A stretch of DNA of 12,436 bases from Halieaceae bacterium UBA6060 (lineage in GTDB: Bacteria; Pseudomonadota; Gammaproteobacteria; Pseudomonadales; Halieaceae): contig DIYG01000093.1 in the NCBI GenBank assembly GCA_002428935.1, positions 1 to 12,436 on the forward strand, given 5' to 3'. The position numbers were made by a program, and so were the translations under genes. Shown piece after piece: positions 7,041 to 12,436 of this stretch. The notes below the pieces were generated by a model, which saw only the letters and a program-made list of their open reading frames with translations, made no database searches and was not told the origin of the DNA. How positions within the stretch are numbered: the stretch's first letter is position 1; each line of letters starts with the position of its first letter.

Positions 7041-7103
7041 GCGGTAGCACCCCTCCGCGGATCGGAAAGAAAGGGCCACCGACGCGCGGAGGGGTGCTAC
7101 CGC
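7041..7103. repeat. Perfect 19-bp inverted repeat, REP- or MITE-like
   Basis: GCGGTAGCACCCCTCCGCG (7041-7059) and its exact inverse (7085-7103) flank a 25-base purine-rich spacer. The arms stop matching abruptly on both sides. There is no T-run after the hairpin on the minus strand, so it does not look like a standard terminator for lnt. A strong stem in a gap between two transcription units is the usual setting of dispersed palindromic (REP) elements. I do not recognise the unit as a named family, and the copy number elsewhere in the genome cannot be seen here. Confidence 0.8.
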
Positions 7104-7153
7104 AGACGTCGCTGGCGCTTTGCGGGCTCATAGGTGGGAAGTATCGTTCTGAT

Positions 7154-7165
7154 GCCAAATTTGGC
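7154..7165. repeat. 12-bp perfect palindrome
   Basis: GCCAAATTTGGC is self-complementary and lies about 50 bases downstream of the lnt stop on the minus strand. It could be a protein-binding site, but palindromes of this length also occur by chance. Confidence 0.35.
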
Positions 7166-7216
7166 TGTGCCCAGATATGCTCTGGTCCGGATTTTGATTT
7201 AAGTCTGGTCTGGGAA

Positions 7217-8764
7217 TTAATCTTGAGCGGTGTTGGAGGATTCTGAATCCCGCCACAGGGTTCGGTAGAGCAGGCCCATGCTGCCCAGGAAAAGACCCAG
7301 GGCGGTTAGGAGGGGCACGGAGCCGAAACTCGTGAAGGGCGTGTGACCGAGCATGACCTGGGCGTCACCCACGAGGGTGGTCTCTTCGAACTGCGCTGTA
7401 CGCGCAACGATTTGCCCCCGGTGGTTGATGATGGCGGAGACTCCGTTGTTAGTGCCCCGCAAAAGATAGCGGCCGTTTTCCAGAGCGCGCATGCGGGCCA
7501 TCTCCAGATGCTGAAGGGGGCCTATGGAGCGGCCAAACCAGCTGTCGTTGCTGATGGTGACGAGGAGTTCGGCGCGGCGAGCGCTGCGGGCAACCAGATC
7601 GGGGTAGACGATTTCGTAGCAGATCAGGGGGGCGACGCGGTGGTTGCCGGCCTGGAGAGGGCCCTGCTTTGATGCACCGCGGCTGAAGTCCGACATGGGT
7701 AGATCAAAGAAGTCGATAAGACCTCGGAGCCACTCTTCGAGGGGCACGTATTCGCCGAAGGGTACGAGTCGTTGTTTGTCGTACTGGCCCGTGCCTTGTC
7801 CAAGAGCAACGATGGAGTTGTAAAAGCGTTTGTCCTTATCGCGGGTCGGTATGCCGGTGATCAATACCGTATCGCTGAGACTGGCCCGACGATCGATGGG
7901 GTCAAAGAAGTCGGAGGCAGCGTCGAAGACCCGGGGGATCGCCGATTCGGGCCACAGCACCAGATCGTGTTCGAACATGGGGCGCACCGCCTGCTCGTAC
8001 TGATCGAGGATGGCGCGGTAGTAGCGGCGGTCCCATTTCTTCTCCAGGGGTATGTTCGGCTGATAGATCGCGACACTTAGGGGCAACTCCGCCGCCGGAG
8101 CCACCCATTCAATGGGGCGTAGCATGAGACCGCCGCCCCAGAGTGTCGCCAATAGGCCGCCATAGCTGACCAGGGTGGCGGTCTGGCGACTGCGCCAGGC
8201 GAGAAACAGACAGCTCGCGGAAAAAGCGACGGCAAAGGACAGGCCGAACACGCCGGTAATCGGCGCCCAACCGGCCAGCCAGGTGTCGACGTGGCCGTAG
8301 CCGAGATAGAGCCAGGGAAAGCCCGTAAGCAACCAGCTACGCAGCCATTCTCCCAGGACCCAGACCGCGGCGAAGCCCAGCAACATCCCCCCGGGAAGAG
8401 GTCGAATAAAGCGCGCGTAGACCCAGGCCTGGAAGGCGTGGAGAAGGGCAAGGCCGGCACAAAAAACAACCGTTAGAAACAGCGCTAAAGGCACGGCGGC
8501 GTTGCCGTAGACGTGGATGCTCACATACACCCAGGATGCACCGCTGCCAAAAAGACCGGCCCCAAAGAGCCAGCCGCGCCAGATGGCCTCTCGGGGGCTG
8601 CACAGAGCGAGCAAATAGGCGTAGATGGCGCAGCCGATGATCGCCAGGGGCCAGAGCTTGAAGGGCGCCAGCGACAGGGTGATCAATATGCCGCCCAACG
8701 GCGCCATGAGTAGTACCTGCCAGCGCGGTAAGGCACGGGCAGCAGCTGGGGGGGTGGGATTCAT
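7217..8764 (-). CDS. lnt: Apolipoprotein N-acyltransferase
   Basis: This is a 515-residue inner-membrane enzyme that adds the third acyl chain to the N-terminal cysteine of lipoproteins, using phospholipid as donor. The N-terminal half (about 15-215) has several membrane helices; the periplasmic nitrilase-like domain spans about 228-470, and a last helix lies near 480-500. The catalytic triad is recognisable: Glu273 in LWPESAIP, Lys330 in YDKQRLVPFGEYVP and Cys382 in LICYEIVYP, matching E. coli Glu267, Lys335 and Cys387. NDSWFG and LRGTNNGVSAI are also conserved. The ATG overlaps the corC stop by four bases (ATGA), so translation is probably coupled. Length and motifs are complete. Its lipoprotein substrates include LptE, encoded just downstream. 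Confidence 0.97.
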   Translation of the reverse strand: MNPTPPAAARALPRWQVLLMAPLGGILITLSLAPFKLWPLAIIGCAIYAYLLALCSPREAIWRGWLFGAGLFGSGASWVYVSIHVYGNAAVPLALFLTVVFCAGLALLHAFQAWVYARFIRPLPGGMLLGFAAVWVLGEWLRSWLLTGFPWLYLGYGHVDTWLAGWAPITGVFGLSFAVAFSASCLFLAWRSRQTATLVSYGGLLATLWGGGLMLRPIEWVAPAAELPLSVAIYQPNIPLEKKWDRRYYRAILDQYEQAVRPMFEHDLVLWPESAIPRVFDAASDFFDPIDRRASLSDTVLITGIPTRDKDKRFYNSIVALGQGTGQYDKQRLVPFGEYVPLEEWLRGLIDFFDLPMSDFSRGASKQGPLQAGNHRVAPLICYEIVYPDLVARSARRAELLVTISNDSWFGRSIGPLQHLEMARMRALENGRYLLRGTNNGVSAIINHRGQIVARTAQFEETTLVGDAQVMLGHTPFTSFGSVPLLTALGLFLGSMGLLYRTLWRDSESSNTAQD

Positions 8765-9603
8765 TCGGCGCCGGGGGGGCGCAGACGCAGACTGTGGATT
8801 TTGCGCTGGTCGGCGTTGATTACTTTGAATTCAAAGCCGTCAATGTGGGTGACTTCATTGCGTGTAGGCATATGCCCGAAAGCGTGCATCACCAGGCCAC
8901 CGATGGTGTCGAATTCCTCATCGCTCAAGGCCACTTCAAAGTATTCATTAAAGTCATCGATGGGGGTCAGCGCGCGAATAAAGTAGTCACCGTCGCTGAT
9001 ACGTCGGATGTACTGGTCTTCCGCCTCATCGGTTTCGTCTTCGATCTCGCCGACGATTTCTTCCAGCACATCTTCGATGGTCACAAGGCCAGCGACACCG
9101 CCGTATTCATCGATAACGATGGCCATGTGATTGCGGTTTTCTCGAAACTCCCGCAGCAGCACGTTTAGTCGTTTGCTCTCGGGCACCATCACGCTTTGCC
9201 TGAGCAACTGTCGCACATCGAACTGGTCGTGGTTCTCTTCAAGAATTTGCGGCAGGAGGTCCTTGGCCAAAAGAATTCCAAGGATGTCGTCAGGGCTTTC
9301 GCCGATGACCGGATATCGGGAGTGCTTGCTGCGGATGATCTGCGGCAGGATCTCTTCGAGGCTGCTTTCGGCCTTGATGACCGCCATCTGCGGACGAGGA
9401 ACCATAATATCTCGGGCCTGCATACCGCTGACTTCCATGGCACCTTCGATGATGGATTGGGCATCCTCATCAATGATGTCGTTTTCCATGGCCAGTCTGA
9501 GGATGTCGTGCAGATCCTCGCGGCTCTGGGGTTCCGAAGAAAAAGCCTGGGCGATGCGACCAAACAGGCCTTTATCGTCCCCGCCGTTGCGTTCATCGCT
9601 CAT
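8761..9603 (-). CDS. corC: CorC/YbeX-family CBS-domain protein
   Basis: This 280-residue cytosolic protein has two CBS domains, at about 63-125 (GMQARDIMVPRPQM opens the first) and 132-190 (HMAIVIDEYGGVAGLVTIEDV lies in the second). A CorC/HlyC domain follows at about 205-278, marked by DEEFDTIGGLVMHAFGHMP. The family lacks the membrane DUF21 part of CorB-type transporters. CorC was named for an effect on CorA-linked magnesium and cobalt efflux; in E. coli YbeX has also been tied to ribosome metabolism, which fits its place beside ybeY. The start ATG overlaps the ybeY stop by four bases, and its stop overlaps the lnt start the same way. The acidic stretch EEIVGEIEDETDEAED after the second CBS domain is typical. 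Confidence 0.95.
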   Translation of the reverse strand: MSDERNGGDDKGLFGRIAQAFSSEPQSREDLHDILRLAMENDIIDEDAQSIIEGAMEVSGMQARDIMVPRPQMAVIKAESSLEEILPQIIRSKHSRYPVIGESPDDILGILLAKDLLPQILEENHDQFDVRQLLRQSVMVPESKRLNVLLREFRENRNHMAIVIDEYGGVAGLVTIEDVLEEIVGEIEDETDEAEDQYIRRISDGDYFIRALTPIDDFNEYFEVALSDEEFDTIGGLVMHAFGHMPTRNEVTHIDGFEFKVINADQRKIHSLRLRPPGAE

Positions 9604-10085
9604 GCGGATGCGCTCATCCTGGGCTGATCGGGGTGAAGGTAGGGGTCGGGCCAGCCAAGCACAGCCAGGGCCTGTCGTTCTAGGGCTTCCATGCGCTCGG
9701 CGTCGGCGATTTCCTGGTGATCAAAACCCAGCAAATGCAGGACGCCGTGGATGAGCAGGTGATCCCAGTGCGCGTCTGGAGCTTTGTCTTGGTCCAGGGC
9801 TTCCTGACGGACCACCGGTGCGCAGATGATCACATCGCCGAGGAGGGGCAAGGGCACGTCCTCTGGAAAGTCCGTGGGAAAGGACAACACATTGGTGGGT
9901 TTGTCTTTTCCGCGGTACTGACGGTTGAGTTGCTGCATCTCTGCGACATCCACCAGTCGTAGGCTCAGCTCCCAGTCTTCCCCTGCCCGAGCGGCAACGG
10001 TAAGGGCCTGCTCCGCGGCGCGGCGCAGTCGAGTGTCGTCGGGACAGGCTTCCTGGGATTCGCGCTGAATATCCAGAGTGAGCAT
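9600..10085 (-). CDS. ybeY: Endoribonuclease YbeY (16S rRNA maturation)
   Basis: This is a 161-residue zinc-dependent RNase involved in 16S rRNA 3'-end processing and in late 70S ribosome quality control. The metal site H-G-V-L-H-L-L-G-F-D-H supplies His113, His117 and His123. The family signature YRGKDKPTNVLSFP (57-70) includes Arg58, equivalent to the conserved E. coli arginine that contacts RNA. I chose ATG at 10085, which overlaps the phoH stop by one base (TGATG); a TTG immediately upstream at 10088 is in frame and would add one residue. The ybeY stop overlaps the corC ATG by four bases. The tail beyond about residue 150 is Pro-rich and not part of the fold. The gene is complete. Confidence 0.96.
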   Translation of the reverse strand: MLTLDIQRESQEACPDDTRLRRAAEQALTVAARAGEDWELSLRLVDVAEMQQLNRQYRGKDKPTNVLSFPTDFPEDVPLPLLGDVIICAPVVRQEALDQDKAPDAHWDHLLIHGVLHLLGFDHQEIADAERMEALERQALAVLGWPDPYLHPDQPRMSASA

Positions 10086-11116
10086 CAACGCTTGCTCTTG
10101 TCGAGGCTGGCGGTCTGACCGTCGTGACTGTCATAGGCGGCCACGATGCGTTGTACCAAGGGGTGACGAACCACGTCCTTGTTGGCGAACCAGGTGAAGC
10201 CAATGCCCCGCACATCTTCAAGGATGTTCGCCGCGTGGGTCAGACCAGACTGGATGCCCTTGGGCAGGTCGATCTGTGTGGCGTCCCCGGTGATGACGGC
10301 GGTCGATCCAAAACCGATGCGGGTGAGGAACATCTTCATCTGCTCCCGCGTGGTGTTCTGTGCCTCATCCAGAATGATGAAGGAGTGATTCAGGGTACGG
10401 CCACGCATAAAGGCCAGGGGAGCCACTTCGATGATGTTGCGCTCAATGTATTTGCTCACGATTTCAAAGCCGAGCATTTCATAAAGGGCGTCGTATAGGG
10501 GGCGCAGATAGGGATCTACCTTCTGAGCCAGATCGCCGGGTAGATAACCGAGCTTTTCTCCCGCCTCTACCGCTGGGCGCACCAACAAAATACGGCGTAC
10601 CTTTTCTTCCAGAAGCGCTTCTACGGCGCAGGCCACGGCGAGGTAGGTTTTACCCGTACCCGCAGGCCCGATACCGAAGTTGATATCGCAGTTCTGAATA
10701 CTGCGCACATAGCCCTGCTGATTGCGTCCGCGGGGTTTGATGGAGCCTCGACGCGTGCGGATGACCTGCAGGGCTTCAACGCGCGTATCTGTGCCTTCGC
10801 CCTCGTCGCCGGTCATGGATTCCATGTCCGCTTGCTGGAGTTGGAGGTGCAGGGACTCTGGGGTCAGGGCGACACCCTGACAAAGCTCCGCGTACAGATG
10901 CTTTAACAGGGCAGCGGTCGATGCGCTGGCCGCTGCTTCGCCTTCGATGAGGAATTGATTCCCCCGTGCGCTGATACGCACGGACAGGCGCTCCTCTATC
11001 TGGCGCAGGTGTGCGTCAAACTGCCCACATAGGGCGGCGAGGTGGCGTGCATCATCGGGTTCGAGGGTCAGGCTATACGGCTGCCCGCCGGGACTGGGAG
11101 GTTCGTCTGTACTCAA
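10085..11116 (-). CDS. ybeZ: PhoH-like ATPase (YbeZ)
   Basis: This is a 343-residue PhoH-family P-loop NTPase with a KH-like N-terminal part and an ATPase core. Walker A is GPAGTGKT at 150-157 and Walker B is SFIILDEAQN with Asp250 and Glu251. RILLVRPAVEAGEKLGYLPG (175-194) and TRIGFGSTAVITGDATQIDL are further family blocks. It is thought to assist YbeY in RNA processing, and the two genes overlap by one base. The only start that fits is TTG at 11116: in this frame a TAG stop lies about 60 bases upstream, and no ATG or GTG comes between it and the conserved region. No clear ribosome binding site precedes it, and 64 bases separate it from the miaB stop. Confidence 0.95.
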   Translation of the reverse strand: MSTDEPPSPGGQPYSLTLEPDDARHLAALCGQFDAHLRQIEERLSVRISARGNQFLIEGEAAASASTAALLKHLYAELCQGVALTPESLHLQLQQADMESMTGDEGEGTDTRVEALQVIRTRRGSIKPRGRNQQGYVRSIQNCDINFGIGPAGTGKTYLAVACAVEALLEEKVRRILLVRPAVEAGEKLGYLPGDLAQKVDPYLRPLYDALYEMLGFEIVSKYIERNIIEVAPLAFMRGRTLNHSFIILDEAQNTTREQMKMFLTRIGFGSTAVITGDATQIDLPKGIQSGLTHAANILEDVRGIGFTWFANKDVVRHPLVQRIVAAYDSHDGQTASLDKSKR

Positions 11117-11179
11117 GTTGTCGGTAGCGGCATTTGCCGTGCACTTGGAAAGGCAAGAATAGTCGTCAACGGGCTACAG

Positions 11180-12436
11180 TCAACCCATGGTGTTTGGGAT
11201 GATTTCGCCGCGCAGGGAGTTCGGCAGGGCTTCACCGATACGCAAGTCGACAAATTTGCCGATGAGATCGTGATCGGCGGTGCTGAAATTTACCACCCGG
11301 TTGTTCTCCGTTCGCCCCTGGAGCTGACCGGGATCCTTTCGTGAGACCCCTGTGACGAGGACACGTTGCGTCGTCCCGACCATCCGTCGGCTGATGGCCT
11401 GGGCCTGCTGATTGATCCGCCCCTGGAGAATATGCAGGCGGGATTTCTTCGTCGCTTCGTCCGTATCATCGGGAAGGTCCGCAGCCGGTGTGCCGGGACG
11501 GGCGCTATAGATAAAGCTGAACGAGGTGTCGAAGCCGATATCCTCGATAAGCTTCATGGTGGCGGCGAAATCAGCCTCCGTTTCCCCCGGGAAGCCGATG
11601 ATGAAGTCTGAAGAAAGGCTGATGTCCGGTCGCAGTTTGCGCAGACGGCGAATCTTCGACTTGTATTCGAGCGCCGTGTGGCCTCGTTTCATGGCCGCCA
11701 AAATGCGATCGGAACCGGCCTGGACGGGTAGGTGAAGATGATCCACTAGTTCCGGGAGCTCACCGTAGGCTTCGATGAGGGCGTCGGAGAATTCCACGGG
11801 GTGGGAGGTGGTGTAGCGAATGCGGTCGATGCCGGGGATCGCCGCCACATAGTGTAGAAGTTCGGCAAAGTCGACGATGTCGCCCTCGTGGGATTCCCCG
11901 CGATAGGCGTTAACGTTCTGGCCCAGCAGATTGACCTCGCGCACGCCTCGCCCCGCAAGGCCGGCCACCTCGGCGATGACATCATCCAGCGGCCGAGATA
12001 CCTCTTCCCCACGGGTGTAGGGCACAACGCAAAAACTGCAGTACTTGCTACAGCCCTCCATGATGGATACGAAGGCGGTGGGGCCGTCGACGCTGGGCTC
12101 GGGGAGCCGGTCAAACTTTTCGATCTCGGGAAAACTGATGTCCACCACGATGTCACCGCTTTGGCGGCGTTCGTCGAGCATCTCGGGGAGGCGGTGCAAG
12201 GTTTGGGGACCGAAGACGAGATCCACATAGGGCGCGCGTTTGCCGATCTCGGCGCCTTCCTGACTGGCCACGCAGCCGCCAACGCCGATGATCAGGTCGG
12301 GATTCTTTTGCTTTAAAGGCTTCCAGCGACCGAGTTGGTGAAACACCTTTTCCTGGGCTTTTTCGCGGATAGAGCAGGTGTTGAGGAGAATGACATCGGC
12401 GTCCTCCTCTCGGTCCGTCGGTTCCAGGTCATGGCT
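11180..12436 (-). CDS. miaB: tRNA-2-methylthio-N6-dimethylallyladenosine synthase, N-terminus outside window
   Basis: MiaB is a radical-SAM methylthiotransferase that adds a methylthio group to i6A37 of tRNAs reading UNN codons. 418 codons are visible in one frame up to the right edge; by alignment to E. coli about 28 N-terminal residues are missing, including the first auxiliary-cluster cysteine. The other two auxiliary cysteines are in LLNTCSIREKA and GVGGCVASQEG. The SAM-binding cluster is CSKYCSFC (visible residues 129-136), followed by VVPYTRGEE. FIIGFPGETEADF is a further family block, and a C-terminal TRAM domain covers about the last 65 residues. The frame reads straight through the GTG at 12346, so that codon is an internal Val and not the start. 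It heads the phoH-ybeY-corC-lnt unit, as in other gammaproteobacteria. Confidence 0.97.
   Translation of the reverse strand, partial: SHDLEPTDREEDADVILLNTCSIREKAQEKVFHQLGRWKPLKQKNPDLIIGVGGCVASQEGAEIGKRAPYVDLVFGPQTLHRLPEMLDERRQSGDIVVDISFPEIEKFDRLPEPSVDGPTAFVSIMEGCSKYCSFCVVPYTRGEEVSRPLDDVIAEVAGLAGRGVREVNLLGQNVNAYRGESHEGDIVDFAELLHYVAAIPGIDRIRYTTSHPVEFSDALIEAYGELPELVDHLHLPVQAGSDRILAAMKRGHTALEYKSKIRRLRKLRPDISLSSDFIIGFPGETEADFAATMKLIEDIGFDTSFSFIYSARPGTPAADLPDDTDEATKKSRLHILQGRINQQAQAISRRMVGTTQRVLVTGVSRKDPGQLQGRTENNRVVNFSTADHDLIGKFVDLRIGEALPNSLRGEIIPNTMG

Larger units (their letters stand above)
6854..7216. other. Gene-free gap between lnt and leuS
   Basis: This 363-base stretch separates the lnt stop from the leuS start and must hold any leuS promoter. 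I see no tRNA or small-RNA signature and no convincing -35/-10 pair; TAACAT near 6920 on the minus strand is only a weak -10 candidate. Open frames across it are short, lack family features and are mostly made by the inverted repeat at 7041-7103. A T-run at 7001-7006 faces the plus strand and does not fit a minus-strand terminator. Confidence 0.7.

Noticed and set aside
7041..7103. Rho-independent terminator for lnt
   Set aside because: The stem is strong but no T-run follows on the minus strand; the bases after it are GC-rich.
6967..7158. 63-codon minus-strand open frame in the gap
   Set aside because: It is made largely of both arms of the palindromic element (STPPRVG and similar), with no ribosome binding site or known domain.
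6854..7216. tRNA or leader-peptide gene controlling leuS
   Set aside because: No cloverleaf, no run of Leu codons and no attenuator hairpin with a T-run could be found.
6782..7246. Plus-strand open frame over the leuS start and the lnt-leuS gap
   Set aside because: Its product is low in family features and partly encoded by the inverted repeat; it overlaps the leuS start on the other strand.
12346..12346. GTG as the miaB start
   Set aside because: The frame continues upstream through the conserved NTCSIREKAQEK block to the window edge, so the true start is outside.

Overview
The window reads as a chromosomal segment of a free-living, GC-rich gammaproteobacterium. The evidence is gene order (miaB-phoH-ybeY-corC-lnt, then leuS-lptE-holA), a full LPS-export lipoprotein and lipoprotein N-acyltransferase (so two membranes), and a LexA box of the Escherichia/Pseudomonas type. 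I cannot fix the genus. Every gene I can support is on the minus strand, so transcription runs from high to low coordinates.

Right part (12436 to 7217): a tightly packed housekeeping unit. miaB (tRNA methylthiolation; its N-terminus lies outside the window) is followed by phoH/ybeZ, ybeY (16S rRNA maturation), corC/ybeX and lnt (apolipoprotein N-acyltransferase). From phoH to lnt the genes overlap by 1 to 4 bases, which suggests translational coupling.

Middle (7216 to 2789): a 363-base gene-free gap with a perfect 19-bp inverted repeat and a 12-bp palindrome. Then comes leuS-lptE-holA, which joins leucyl-tRNA charging, outer-membrane LPS assembly and the DNA polymerase III clamp loader. It ends at an intrinsic terminator that overlaps the holA stop codon. 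The LeuRS lacks the insert that the E. coli enzyme carries just before its KMSKS loop.

Left part (2788 to 1): an accessory set. A LexA box drives an ImuA/SulA-like protein with no imuB or dnaE2 partner in the window. It is followed by an OsmC-family protein, a two-helix membrane protein (DUF2788-like) and an exported NylB-like serine hydrolase cut by the left edge. I saw no terminator after imuA, so the last three genes may receive SOS read-through. An inverted repeat covers the ribosome binding site of the OsmC gene.

I found no RNA genes, insertion sequences, CRISPR arrays, phage genes or toxin-antitoxin pairs. Most of the window is ordinary housekeeping; the points worth a second look are the orphan SOS-controlled ImuA, the compact LeuRS, the inverted repeats and the NylB-like enzyme.
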